This document shows positions 7,608 through 16,037 of a stretch of 64,000 nt of DNA, in pieces (the first letter of the stretch is position 1; each line of letters begins with the position of its first letter). A model generated the notes under the pieces. The model ran no database searches. It worked only from the letters and a program-made list of their open reading frames with translations, and was not told where the DNA came from. Both the position numbers and the translations under genes were made by a program. The DNA comes from VRUE01 sp963844395 (lineage in GTDB: Bacteria > Actinomycetota > Thermoleophilia > Solirubrobacterales > 70-9): NCBI GenBank assembly GCA_963844395.1, contig CAWJNX010000002.1:1116001-1180000 (forward strand). Direction: 5' to 3'.

Positions 7608-9053
7608 TCAGCGCCAGCGCTCGCGCCGAGTTGTCCCGTTTGAGCTGAGGACGACGTGGATGCCGTCCAGCTCAGGATCGAGGCCGGGCCGGTCGGCGCG
7701 CAGATGGCCGCCGCGCGACTCGTCGCGCTCCAGGGCGCAGGTGGCGATCGCAGCGGCGAGCGGGTAGGCGTTGTCGCACAGCTCACGCAACTGCTCGGGA
7801 TGGCGCACAGGCCCTGCGAGGCGCCAGACGGCGTCGCGGGTGTCCTCCCTCGGCGGCTCGAAGCGCCACTGGGGGGGCGCAGGGCGGCGAGCTGCGGCGC
7901 TCTCTGTTAGGGCCGCCCGGGCGGCGCGGCTGCCGAAGACGAAGCACTCGCTGAGCGAGTTGGAGGCGAGCCGGTTGGCGCCATGCAGACCGGTGCAGGA
8001 GCACTCGCCTACTGCGTAGAGGCCGGGCAGCGAGGAGCGCCCGTCGAGATCGACTGCGATTCCGCCCATCGTGTAGTGGGCGGCGGGGGCGACCGGGACC
8101 GGCTCCGAGCGCGGGTCGAGGCCGGCCTCCGCCAGCGTCTTGAAGACGTTCGGGAAGCGGCCGGGGTCGAGATCGCGGAGATCGAGCCGGACGCTGGCGA
8201 CGCCGTCGGCCTCGATGCGGTCGAGGATTGCTGCGGTGACCGCGTCGCGAGGCGCCAGCTCGTCGGTGAAGCGTCGGTCTGAGGCATCGAGCAGGGTGGC
8301 GCCCTCGCCGCGGACCGCCTCGGTGATCAGGGTGCCGTCGAAGCGCGTGCCGGGCAGGGCCAGCGCGGTTGGGTGGAACTGGCAGAACTCGAGGTCGGCG
8401 AGGTCGGCGCCGGCGGCGCTCGCCATCGTCGGCCCGGCGCCGATCGCGCCCCATGGGTTGGTGGTCCGCCGCCACAGCGCCGCGGCGCCGCCGGTTGCGA
8501 CCACGGTGGTCGCGGCGGCGATCGGCTCGGCGTCGGTCAGCACGCCGTGGCAGCGCTCACCATCGCTCCACAGCGCCACGGCAGAGGTGCTCTCGCAGAC
8601 ATCGATCCGCGGCTCGGCGGCGACCATGGCCGCCAGCTTCGAGGTGATCTCGTGGCCCGTCTGGCTGCCGCCGGCGTGGACAATCCGCCGCCGGGTGTGG
8701 CCACCCTCCAGACCGAGCGCCAGCTCGCCGTCGGGGTCGAGGTCGAAGGCAACACCCCGCTCGCGCAGTTCGCCCACGGCCCCGGGCGCCTCCTCGGTCA
8801 GCGCCTGCACCGCCGACGGCCGGCAGAGGCCCCGCCCGGCGGCGATCGTGTCGGCGGCGTGACGGGCGGGCGAGTCGCCCGGCTCCAGGGCTGCCGCGAG
8901 GCCGCCCTGTGCCCAGAAGCTGGCGCTCTGGGAGAGCGGCGTGCGGGAGATCAGGCAGACGGAGCCACCCAGCTCGGCGGCGCGCAGGGCAGTCCACAAC
9001 CCGGCGGCGCCGCCGCCGACGACGGCGACGTCGCACTCGGTCGGCGTCGCTAT
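7608..9053 (-). CDS. nadB: L-aspartate oxidase
   Basis: FAD-dependent oxidase giving iminoaspartate for NAD synthesis. The FAD loop VVGGGAAGLWTALRAAELGG is at the N-terminus, followed by SFWAQGGLAAAL, a histidine in CQFHPTALALPG, then HYTMGGIAVD and GLHGANRLASNSLSECFVFG. The C-terminal RDESRGGH block is kept. About 481 residues is slightly short for the family. The start is odd: the FAD loop lies upstream of the first usual start (TTG at 8999) and the only plausible initiator is an ATA at 9053 overlapping the preceding stop codon, so a substitution or a non-canonical start must be assumed. Confidence 0.85.
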   Translation of the reverse strand: MATPTECDVAVVGGGAAGLWTALRAAELGGSVCLISRTPLSQSASFWAQGGLAAALEPGDSPARHAADTIAAGRGLCRPSAVQALTEEAPGAVGELRERGVAFDLDPDGELALGLEGGHTRRRIVHAGGSQTGHEITSKLAAMVAAEPRIDVCESTSAVALWSDGERCHGVLTDAEPIAAATTVVATGGAAALWRRTTNPWGAIGAGPTMASAAGADLADLEFCQFHPTALALPGTRFDGTLITEAVRGEGATLLDASDRRFTDELAPRDAVTAAILDRIEADGVASVRLDLRDLDPGRFPNVFKTLAEAGLDPRSEPVPVAPAAHYTMGGIAVDLDGRSSLPGLYAVGECSCTGLHGANRLASNSLSECFVFGSRAARAALTESAAARRPAPPQWRFEPPREDTRDAVWRLAGPVRHPEQLRELCDNAYPLAAAIATCALERDESRGGHLRADRPGLDPELDGIHVVLSSNGTTRRERWR

Positions 9054-9520
9054 CGCCGTCCTGCCTCTCGCCGGATCGCCTCGACCTGGCCGCGAAGCCA
9101 GGCGGCTGCCGCTTCGCGGGCGCGCGCCTCGGCGTCGGCGTTCGTCCCCTCTACCCCGGCAGCACGCCGCTCTGCCGCCTCGACCCGCTTCTCAGCCGCC
9201 ACGGCCTGGGCCTCGATCTCGGCGAGCCGCGTCTCGGCGGCGGCGATCGCCCGCTCCTTGGCGGTCCGCTCGCGTCGCAGCTCCTCCTCGTGGTTGCGAC
9301 GCTGTTTCTCGAGGGACTCGGCGTGCTCACGGCGCAGCTTCTCGAGCTCCTCGGCGGCTCGCTGCCGCTCTCGCTCCAGGTCGGCTTCCAGCGCCCGGAC
9401 CTCGGCGGTGGCGCGCTCCTCGGCGGCGGCGGCCGCGTCGGCCGCCTCGCCGAGCCGGCGCTCGGCCGCCTCGACCTGCGCCATCAGGTCGTCGCTGCCC
9501 GGCTCGCCCTTCGCGCTCAT
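9050..9520 (-). CDS. Small coiled-coil protein
   Basis: 156 residues that are almost entirely Ala/Glu/Arg-rich heptads, from MAQVEAAERRLGEAADAAA through LERERQRAAEELEKLRREHA to RREAGRR. There is no membrane segment and no enzyme motif. A soluble, rod-shaped scaffold or cytoskeletal-type role is possible, but nothing in the sequence decides. The stop overlaps the presumed nadB start by a few bases, so the pair is probably co-transcribed. Confidence 0.6.
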   Translation of the reverse strand: MSAKGEPGSDDLMAQVEAAERRLGEAADAAAAAEERATAEVRALEADLERERQRAAEELEKLRREHAESLEKQRRNHEEELRRERTAKERAIAAAETRLAEIEAQAVAAEKRVEAAERRAAGVEGTNADAEARAREAAAAWLRGQVEAIRREAGRR

Positions 9521-9534
9521 CGAGGCTCAATCTA

Positions 9535-10476
9535 TTACGCCGTCGCGAGGACGTCGCGGTAGGCCTCGATCGTCCGCTCGGCCATCCGTGCCGCGGACAG
9601 CGAGGCGGCGCGGGCAGCGCCCTCGACACGGGGGTCGGCAGCGTCCAGGTGCGGGGTGGCGGCGGCCGCCCAGGCTGCGAGGTCGAAGTGCGCACAGAGG
9701 GTGCCGGCGACTCCGGCGAGGGCAAACGGGGCGATCCCGACCGGGGTCGAGAGGATGGGGACGTCGCAGGCGAGGGCCTCGACGCAGGCGAGGCCGAACC
9801 CCTCGTAGTCGGAGGTGACGAGGACCGCGTCGGCGGCGTTGACCCAAAGGGGCATCTCGTCCGGGTCGATCGATCCACCGCTGAGCAACTCGGCGCCGGT
9901 TGCGGCGGCCAGCTCGGCTGCCCGGTCGAAGCGCTTCTGTGGACGGCCCGGATTAGCCGGGAAGAGCAGGTAGCGGCCATCGGGGTCGAGCCCGAGGGTG
10001 CGCCGTGCCTCACCGCGAGGGAGTGGGCGGAAACGCTCGAGGTCGGGCCCGCAGGGCAGGACGGCCGATCCTGGGAGGAACGGCAGTCCGGGTCGCCCGT
10101 CCTCGGGCGCGAAGAGGGCGCGCGAGACGCCGGCGACGAGGTCGACGCGCCGTGCGAGGCGTCGCGACATCGGCCCGACCACAGGGTGACGGACGTCGGT
10201 GCCGTGGAAGGTGACGACCAGCGGCCGGGCGCCGGCCAGCAGCGCGCACCAGGCGGTCAGCCCGTAGTGGACGTGGACGAGGTCGAAGCGCTCGCGACGC
10301 AGCAGCTTGCGCAGGCGCAGGGTCGCCGGGATGTAGTGACTGGAGCCGGGGGGGAAGCTGAACACCTCGACCTCGACCCCGCGAAGGCGAATCTCCTCGA
10401 CCTGGTCGCGCACCCAGCGCCCCCGCTGGGGCGCCGAGGCATCCGGCGTGAAGTTGGTGACGACCAGCACCCGCAT
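9535..10476 (-). CDS. Glycosyltransferase, GT4 type
   Basis: About 313 residues. It begins MRVLVVTNFTPDASAPQRG, has VTFHGTDVRHPVVG in the first Rossmann domain and ends with VTSDYEGFGLACVEALAC, the E-x7-E donor-binding signature of GT4 retaining enzymes. The acceptor is unknown. The listed ATG is the first residue of the conserved strand; in-frame upstream codons add an unconserved stretch. Genes on both sides differ in apparent function. Confidence 0.82.
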   Translation of the reverse strand: MRVLVVTNFTPDASAPQRGRWVRDQVEEIRLRGVEVEVFSFPPGSSHYIPATLRLRKLLRRERFDLVHVHYGLTAWCALLAGARPLVVTFHGTDVRHPVVGPMSRRLARRVDLVAGVSRALFAPEDGRPGLPFLPGSAVLPCGPDLERFRPLPRGEARRTLGLDPDGRYLLFPANPGRPQKRFDRAAELAAATGAELLSGGSIDPDEMPLWVNAADAVLVTSDYEGFGLACVEALACDVPILSTPVGIAPFALAGVAGTLCAHFDLAAWAAAATPHLDAADPRVEGAARAASLSAARMAERTIEAYRDVLATA

Positions 10477-10616
10477 GGCGCGCTGAGGGTATCCGCAGCT
10501 CCTCCGGCCCCCCTGTTTCGCACTTTTCACATTCCGGCCGCGAAATTGGCACATTCGCGTCTAGATCGGTGACGCGAGGTCTTTCAGCATGCGGCCAAAC
10601 GCGAAAGGAGGCATCG

Positions 10617-10865
10617 ATGATCTATGTGCTGATGGGCTACGCGCACGCCGCCATCGTCCAGCGGGTGCGGGCAATCCGCGACCTGGCGAAAGGGGAGAGG
10701 GGCCAGGGCACGGTCGAGTACGTCGGCCTGATCCTGCTCGTCTCGCTGCTGATGGTCGGGATGGTGGCCGCGATGAAGGGGTTCAACGGCAAACAGGGCA
10801 CCGAGCTGGCCGGCGTGATCGTCAACAAGATCAAGGAGGCGGTGGACAAGGTGACGTTCAAATGA
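10617..10865 (+). CDS. Flp/Tad-type pilin
   Basis: 82 residues with a short basic leader, then GERGQGTVEYVGLILLVSLL: a Gly followed four residues later by Glu at the head of one hydrophobic helix, the prepilin pattern processed by a TadV/PilD-like peptidase. AAAGGAGG lies just upstream of the ATG and sets the start. No other tad/flp genes are in the window, so assembly would rely on genes elsewhere. Confidence 0.75.
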   Translation: MIYVLMGYAHAAIVQRVRAIRDLAKGERGQGTVEYVGLILLVSLLMVGMVAAMKGFNGKQGTELAGVIVNKIKEAVDKVTFK

Positions 10866-10874
10866 GAGTCACGA

Positions 10875-10901
10875 GGGGCGGCTCGCGGGACGAGCCGCCC
10901 C
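10875..10901 (+). terminator. Hairpin after the pilin gene
   Basis: GGGGCGGCTCG and CGAGCCGCCCC form a perfect 11 bp stem with a five-base loop, ten bases after the pilin stop. No T-run follows; this is common for actinobacterial terminators. Termination is inferred. Confidence 0.6.
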
Positions 10902-10941
10902 ACCTCCTGCCCAGCTCGCTTTTCCGCCCGATATCCGCCGT

Positions 10942-10958
10942 ATGCTGTATTCCAGCAT
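10942..10958 (+). promoter_or_regulatory. Inverted repeat over the vapB-like start
   Basis: ATGCTG-tattc-CAGCAT is a perfect 6 bp inverted repeat whose right arm contains the antitoxin ATG. Ribbon-helix-helix antitoxins commonly bind such sites to repress their own operon; this use is inferred. Confidence 0.45.
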
Positions 10959-11193
10959 GAAGCATCGAACCCAGCTATATCTCGACGACGGCCAATATCG
11001 ATGGCTGAAGCAGCGCGCGGGCGGCTCGGGCAGCATTGCCGCCGTGGTGCGAGAGCTGATCGACACCGAGCGTGCTCGGCTTGCCGATCCAGCCGCCGAC
11101 TCCCTGCTCCGTTTCCTGGTCAACGAGAGGCCCGGGAGAGGTCTTGAGGGCACGAGCGTCGAGACGCTGGACCGCGACGTTTACGGGTCATGA
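10957..11193 (+). CDS. VapB-like ribbon-helix-helix antitoxin
   Basis: About 78 residues. The N-terminus HRTQLYLDDGQYRWLKQRA followed by SIAAVVRELID fits a ribbon-helix-helix domain (beta strand then two helices). The C-terminal tail (LLRFLVNERPGRGLEG) would clamp the toxin. The ATG at 10957 is preferred over one five codons upstream because it starts the strand. It overlaps the next gene by ATGA, as usual for such pairs. Confidence 0.75.
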   Translation: MKHRTQLYLDDGQYRWLKQRAGGSGSIAAVVRELIDTERARLADPAADSLLRFLVNERPGRGLEGTSVETLDRDVYGS

Positions 11194-11627
11194 GATCGGT
11201 GTTCATCGATACCAGCGCCTTCGTCGCGCTGCGCAACGAGTCGGAGGCCGAGCACGAGCGTGCCCGGGCAGCGCTTTCGCGACTCATCTCCGAGGGCGCG
11301 GCGCTCTTCACCTCGAACTACGTCTTCGCCGAGACCTACACGGCGCTCCTTGTCCGGGTGGGCCGCGAGGAGGCGATCGAGTGGGGCAAGCGTTTCCGTT
11401 CCGGCGCGGCGATCGAGTTGGTGCGGGTCGAACCGGTGGTCGAGGACGAGGCTTGGGAGATCCTCGAGCGCCACCGCGACAAGAGCTGGAGCTATGTCGA
11501 CGCGACGTCGTTTGCCCTGATCGAGCGCGACGGAGGTGGTGAGGCCTTCGCCCTCGATTCCCATTTCTCGCAGCGGGGCCTGCGTGTGGTGCCGGAGCCC
11601 GACGCGTCGTCTCCTGCGCCCGCGTGA
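11190..11627 (+). CDS. VapC-like PIN-domain toxin
   Basis: 145 residues beginning MRSVFIDTSAFVALRNES, with the first PIN aspartate at residue 7; a Glu in VFAETYTALL and acidic residues in SYVDATSFALIE and FALDSHF complete the usual metal-binding set. Such proteins are Mg-dependent RNases that block translation when freed of antitoxin. It is the second gene of the pair. The tail PEPDASSPAPA is unconserved. Confidence 0.8.
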   Translation: MRSVFIDTSAFVALRNESEAEHERARAALSRLISEGAALFTSNYVFAETYTALLVRVGREEAIEWGKRFRSGAAIELVRVEPVVEDEAWEILERHRDKSWSYVDATSFALIERDGGGEAFALDSHFSQRGLRVVPEPDASSPAPA

Positions 11628-11639
11628 CAGACTCGCGCG

Positions 11640-12366
11640 ATGCCAGCCTCGCGCAGCTATGACCGCGCGCCGGCCGACATCCGGCCGGTGACGATCGATC
11701 CGGGGTTCGTCGAGACCGCGGACGGCTCGGCGCTGATCTCGCTGGGGCAGGACGCGGGTGATCTGCACCGCCTCGGTCAACGAATCGGTGCCGAAATGGA
11801 TGGCTGGCCGCGGCAAAGGGTGGGTGACCTCGGAGTACGCGATGCTGCCCGCCTCGACCGGGGACCGCAAGGCGCGCGACGTCTCGAAGGGGCGGCAGGA
11901 CGGGCGCGGGGTCGAGATCCAGCGCCTGATCGGGCGCTCGCTGCGGGTTGTCGTCGACTTCAGGGCGCTCGGCGAACGCAGCGTCTACGTCGACTGCGAC
12001 GTGCTGCAGGCCGACGGCGGCACGCGCTGCGCGGCTATCACCGGCGGCTACGTCGCCCTGCGGCTGGCGCTGCAGAAGCTCGTTGACGCGAGGAAGGTCG
12101 AGACGATGCCGCTGAACGGGACCGTGGCGGCGGTCAGCGTCGGCATGGTCGACGGGCGGGCGCTCTGCGACCTCGACTACGGCGAGGACTCCCGCGCCGA
12201 GGTCGACGCCAACGTCGTGATGACCGGCGACGGCGGCCTGGTCGAGGTGCAGGCGACGGCGGAGCGGACGCCGCTCTCGCGCGCCTCGCTCGACGAGCTG
12301 CTCGGGCTCGCCGAGCTGGGGATCTCGCGGCTGCGGCAGGTTCAGGAGCGGGTTGCCGGAAGTTGA
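11640..12366 (+). CDS. rph: RNase PH (one frameshift)
   Basis: Phosphorolytic 3'-5' exoribonuclease that trims tRNA ends. The N-terminus ADIRPVTIDPGFVETADGS and the main part (GKGWVTSEYAMLP, then GRSLRVVVDFRALGERSVYV and DCDVLQADGGTRCAAITG) belong together but are in different frames. The break is near 11745-11757: reading CTGGGGCAGG as CTGGGCAGG restores LGRTRVICTAS, so one extra G explains it. The C-terminus VEVQATAERTPLSR is normal. It is coupled to rdgB by an overlapping stop/start. Confidence 0.88.
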
Positions 12367-12959
12367 TCTTCGCCACGGGCAATAAGCACAAGCTGCGCGA
12401 GATGCGCGAATTGCTGCCCGAGGTCGAGCTGGAGCCGTTGCCCGAGGGCGTCGAGCTGCCTCCCGAGGAGGGCGAGAGCTTCGCTGCGATCGCGCTCGAT
12501 AAGGCTCGCGCGGCGCACGCCGGCACCGGCAAGGCGACGATCGCCGACGACTCCGGAATCGGCGCGTCGGCTCTGGGCGGGCGGCCTGGGATCCACTCCG
12601 CCCGCTACGGCGGCGAGGGCGCGAGCGACGAGGAGAACCTCGACAAGCTGCTGCGCGAGGTCGCCGCGGCGGGCGAGGAGCGGGGCGCCTATTACGTCTG
12701 CGCGCTGGCCCTGGTCGAAGCCGATGGCGCCGAGCACGTCTTCGAGGCCCGCTGCGATGGCCACCTGATCGAGCGGCCGCGCGGCGAGGGCGGCTTCGGC
12801 TACGACCCCGCCTTCGTTCCCGACGCCACCGGCCCGGACGACACCCGCACGATGTCGGAGCTGAGCCAGGCGGAGAAGAACGAGATCAGCCATCGTGGCC
12901 GCGCGGCGCGGTTGCTGGCCCGGCACCTGAGCGCGAGCGGGGCGTCGGCGCGACGATGA
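12363..12959 (+). CDS. rdgB: RdgB/HAM1 non-canonical purine NTP pyrophosphatase
   Basis: 198 residues that hydrolyse dITP/XTP to protect DNA from deaminated purines. The opening IFATGNKHKLREM is the family nucleotide motif, with ADDSGIGASALGGRPGIHSARYGG and GGFGYDPAFVP as further signatures. The start is TTG, overlapping the rph stop (TTGA). The rph-rdgB pairing is widespread in bacteria. Confidence 0.92.
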   Translation: MIFATGNKHKLREMRELLPEVELEPLPEGVELPPEEGESFAAIALDKARAAHAGTGKATIADDSGIGASALGGRPGIHSARYGGEGASDEENLDKLLREVAAAGEERGAYYVCALALVEADGAEHVFEARCDGHLIERPRGEGGFGYDPAFVPDATGPDDTRTMSELSQAEKNEISHRGRAARLLARHLSASGASARR

Positions 12960-13865
12960 TCCGCACCAAGAGCGGCGCGGCGGCGCTCTCGATCGCCTCC
13001 AACTCGGTGCTGATCGCGATCAAGCTCGCCGCCGGGGCGATCACCGGCTCGATCGCGATCGTCACCGAGGCGGTCCACTCGCTGATCGATCTGATCGCCT
13101 CCGTGATCGCCTTCGTCTCGGTCCGCAAAGCCGACGAGCCGGCCGACGCAGAGCATCCCTACGGCCACCAGAAGGTCGAGAGCCTGGCAGCGGCGATCGA
13201 GGGGATGCTGATCCTGGTCGGCGCTGGAATCATCGTCTACGAGGCGACCCACCGGCTCGTCGACTGGCGCCAGCGTCGACCTGCTCGGCGTCGGCATCGC
13301 CGTGATGGGCTTCTCGGTGCTCGCCAACCTGGCCGTCTCGACCGTGCTCTCGCGCCAGGCCGAGGCACACGAATCGCCGGCCCTGGAGGGTGACGCGGCG
13401 CACCTGCGCACCGACGCGCTCACCTCGGCCGGGGTCCTGGTCGGCCTGCTGGTCGTCGAGCTGACCGGCGTCGTCGCCTTCGACTCGATCACCGCGATCC
13501 TCGTCGCGGTGGCGATCGTCGTCGCCGGCGTGCGCATCCTGCGGCGCTCCTCGGGCGTGCTGGTCGACGAAGTGCTGCCCGACCCCGAGATGGACCGGAT
13601 CGAGGCGGCGATCGCCGCCGCCCGCACCCCCGAGGTCGCCGGCTACCACAAGCTCCGCGCCCGCCGCGCCGGCAACCATCGCTACATCGACCTCCACGTC
13701 CAGTACCGCACCGGCACCAGCCTCGAGCGGGCGCACGAGCTGGCCCACGCGATGCGGGCCTCGATCGAGGCCGACGTCCGCGGCGCCGAGGTCCTGATCC
13801 ACGCCGAGCCGGAGACGTCCTTCCACGACCCGGCTCGCGACGAGGGCCCGTACCGGGCGGGTTAG
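12956..13865 (+). CDS. Cation diffusion facilitator (one frameshift)
   Basis: A membrane antiporter of the CDF family exporting divalent metals. The first part has AGAITGSIAIVTEAVHSLIDL (metal site A: HSxxD) and AEHPYGHQKVE; the second has EGDAAHLRTDALTSAGVLVG (HxxxD) and a C-terminal cytosolic domain with YHKLRARRAGNHRYIDLHVQ. The two parts are in different frames, joined near 13265, where one extra base between RLVD and GASVDLLGVG explains the shift. It overlaps rdgB by ATGA. Confidence 0.87.
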
Positions 13866-14011
13866 GGGTGTGGCAGCAGGTTGACTGCGGCGGCGAGGCC
13901 GACCGCGGCAACGGTGACCGCGTAGCCGGTGTAGCCGCCGATCGCGAAGAGGACGGCGGCGATCGCGCAGACGCCTACGACGATCATCCATGAGGCGCGG
14001 GCGAGTGGCAC
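13862..14011 (-). CDS. Small membrane protein, about 49 residues
   Basis: A GTG-initiated frame running VPLARASWMIVVGVCAIAAV and on to LPHP, with two consecutive hydrophobic segments. Its stop overlaps the stop of the CDF gene on the other strand. It is unrecognised; codon use and a hydrophobic pattern free of charged residues make it credible, but no ribosome site is clear. Confidence 0.45.
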   Translation of the reverse strand: MPLARASWMIVVGVCAIAAVLFAIGGYTGYAVTVAAVGLAAAVNLLPHP

Positions 14012-14031
14012 GGGCCGGTATTTTCACGCAG

Positions 14032-14417
14032 GTGTCCGACGGTGAGACGAGCGAGGCGATTTCAGGCGATTCCGCCGAGGCCGCTCTCGCCTTTCTCGAC
14101 GAGATGTCGATCGACCTGCGGGGTGCCGCGATCTTCGACGCGACGGCGCCGTCCTGGCCGCCAGCGACCACCCCGACCGCTGGCGCGAGGACGGGGCGGC
14201 GCTGTTCGAGGTAGCCGACCGGGCCGGCGGCGAGCCGGTCGAGCAGATCCACATCGGCACCGAGCAGGGCGAGGTCTTCGCCCTGCGCCACGCCGGCCTC
14301 GCCGCCGTCGCGGTGACCGAGCGCTTCGCGCTGGCCTCGCTGACCTTCTTCGACATGCGCTCGCTGCTGCGCGACCTGGCGGCGGGCGGGGACGGGAGCG
14401 GCCCGGATGGTCCCTAA
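14032..14417 (+). CDS. Roadblock/LC7-like protein (one frameshift)
   Basis: About 128 residues after correction. The pattern AALAFLDEMSIDLRGAAIFD, then DGAVLAASDHPDRWREDGAA and FALRHAGLAAVAVTERFALA, then SLTFFDMRSLLRDLAA fits a roadblock/LC7 fold, often a partner of small GTPases. The frame changes at about 14147, where one base is missing (ATCTTCGACGC|GACGGC). The GTG start gives MSDGETSEAIS. The stop overlaps the start of the next small gene. Confidence 0.5.
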
Positions 14418-14631
14418 GCCGCACCGCGTCCTGCTCGACCGTGTCTCCGGCTACGCCGACGAGGCGGCCGCCTACATGCGCCGCCGCCGCGCCTTCCGCC
14501 GTCCCTTCGCCCGCCTCTACTACCGCGGCGGGCGCGCCGAGGACCACGCCGCCGACTCGGTTGCCGGCGGCGAGCTGTTCGTCGCCGCGGGCCGGCTGAT
14601 CGAGGTCGCCGGAGAGCGGCCAAGGGCATGA
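14407..14631 (+). CDS. Hypothetical protein in the tldD operon
   Basis: 74 residues, basic and aromatic (DEAAAYMRRRRAFRRPFARL, then YYRGGRAEDHAADS). It overlaps the preceding gene by 11 bp and tldD by ATGA, so it is very likely translated. No known family is recognised and there is no membrane segment. Confidence 0.6.
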   Translation: MVPKPHRVLLDRVSGYADEAAAYMRRRRAFRRPFARLYYRGGRAEDHAADSVAGGELFVAAGRLIEVAGERPRA

Positions 14632-16037
14632 GCGGGGCGGAGGGGAAGGGCACGGAGGAGCTGCTCGATCCCGCCGTCGCCGAGCGAATCCTCGCCCGCG
14701 CTCTGGCCTCCGGCGGCGAGTTCGCCGAGGTCTTCGCCGAACGGCGCGGCGGCCTGACGATGGCGATCGACGAGTCGCGGATCGAGTCGGTCCAGTCGGG
14801 AGCCGAGGATGGGGCCGGCGTACGCGTCGTCAGCGGCGGCACCACCTACTTCGCCCACGTCGACGGTCTCGATCCCGCCGACCTCGAACGGGCCGCGACG
14901 GAGGCCGCCTCGGCGCTGCGCGGCGAGCGAGCGGAGCCACGCGCTCTGCAGGCCCGCGCCGCGGCACCGCTGCCGATCGAGCGCCGACCCGAGGAGGTGC
15001 ACGCCGAGCGCAAGGCCGAGATGCTGCGCGAGCTGGACGAGCGCGGTCGCGCCGAGGGCGGCGAGATCGCCCAGCTACGCGCCTCCTACGGCGAGGCGCG
15101 CCGCCGTGTCGCGATCGCCAACTCCGAGGGCCTGCTCACGGGCGACGACCGCAGCCGGGTGCGGATCGGCGTCCAAGCCGTGGCGCGACGCGAGGACCGG
15201 GTCGAGACCGGCGCCGAGACGCTCGGCGGCCACCGCGGCTTCGAGCTGCTCGAAGACGACCCCGGCGCGATTGCGGCGAGCGCCGCGCGCAAGGCGCTGG
15301 TGCTGCTCGACGCTGGCCCAGCGCCGGCCGGCTCGATGCCGGTCGTGGTGGGTGGCGGCTTCGGCGGCGTCCTCTTCCACGAGATGACCGGTCACGGGCT
15401 CGAGGCCGACCATGTCCAGAAGGACGCCAGCGTCTACGCGGGCAAGCTCGGCGCGCAGGTCGCCCGGCCGCTGCTCAGTGCCTACGACGATGGCCGCATG
15501 CCCGGCGAGTGGGGGAGCGACGGCGTCGACGACGAGGGCACTCCCACCCAGAAGACCGAGGTGATTGCCGAGGGCAATCTCACCTCGTACCTCTATGACC
15601 GCCTTACGGCTGGCCGCGACGGAGCCGCCTCGACCGGGAACGGTCGCCGCGAGAGCTTCCGCCACCTGCCGATCCCGCGCATGACCAACACCTATATCGC
15701 CCCCGGCGATGCCGCGCCGGAGGCGATGATCGACGAGGTCGAGAAAGGCTTCTACGCGGTCTCCTTCGGCGGCGGGCAGGTCGATCCGGCGACCGGCGAC
15801 TTCGTCTTCGGGGTCAGTGAGGGCTACCTGATCGAGAGCGGCCAGGTGACCGCTCCCTGTCGGGGGGCGATGCTGATCGGCAACTGCCTCGAGGCCCTCG
15901 CCGCGATCGACGCGGTCGGCGACGACTTCTGGATGAAGACCGGCATCTGCGGCAAGGGCGGCCAGAAAGTGCCGGTCGGGACCGGCCAGGGCCACGTTCG
16001 GATCGCCGCGATGACGGTCGGCGGGACGGAGGTATGA
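14628..16037 (+). CDS. tldD: TldD metalloprotease subunit
   Basis: 469 residues. The HExxxH site is in VLFHEMTGHGLEADHVQKD (about residues 250-265). The C-terminal domain includes GAASTGNGRRESFRHLPIPR and FAVSFGGGQVD-like strands. TldD works with TldE as a heterodimer whose active site processes unstructured peptides, including modified-peptide precursors. Length and order (tldD then tldE, ATGA overlap) are typical. No frameshift. Confidence 0.93.
   Translation: MSGAEGKGTEELLDPAVAERILARALASGGEFAEVFAERRGGLTMAIDESRIESVQSGAEDGAGVRVVSGGTTYFAHVDGLDPADLERAATEAASALRGERAEPRALQARAAAPLPIERRPEEVHAERKAEMLRELDERGRAEGGEIAQLRASYGEARRRVAIANSEGLLTGDDRSRVRIGVQAVARREDRVETGAETLGGHRGFELLEDDPGAIAASAARKALVLLDAGPAPAGSMPVVVGGGFGGVLFHEMTGHGLEADHVQKDASVYAGKLGAQVARPLLSAYDDGRMPGEWGSDGVDDEGTPTQKTEVIAEGNLTSYLYDRLTAGRDGAASTGNGRRESFRHLPIPRMTNTYIAPGDAAPEAMIDEVEKGFYAVSFGGGQVDPATGDFVFGVSEGYLIESGQVTAPCRGAMLIGNCLEALAAIDAVGDDFWMKTGICGKGGQKVPVGTGQGHVRIAAMTVGGTEV

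Noticed and set aside
8373..10572. Long plus-strand reading frames opposite nadB and the glycosyltransferase
   Set aside because: They mirror minus-strand genes with clear family motifs; their translations are Arg/Ala/Pro-rich with no recognisable domain, as expected of shadows in GC-rich DNA.
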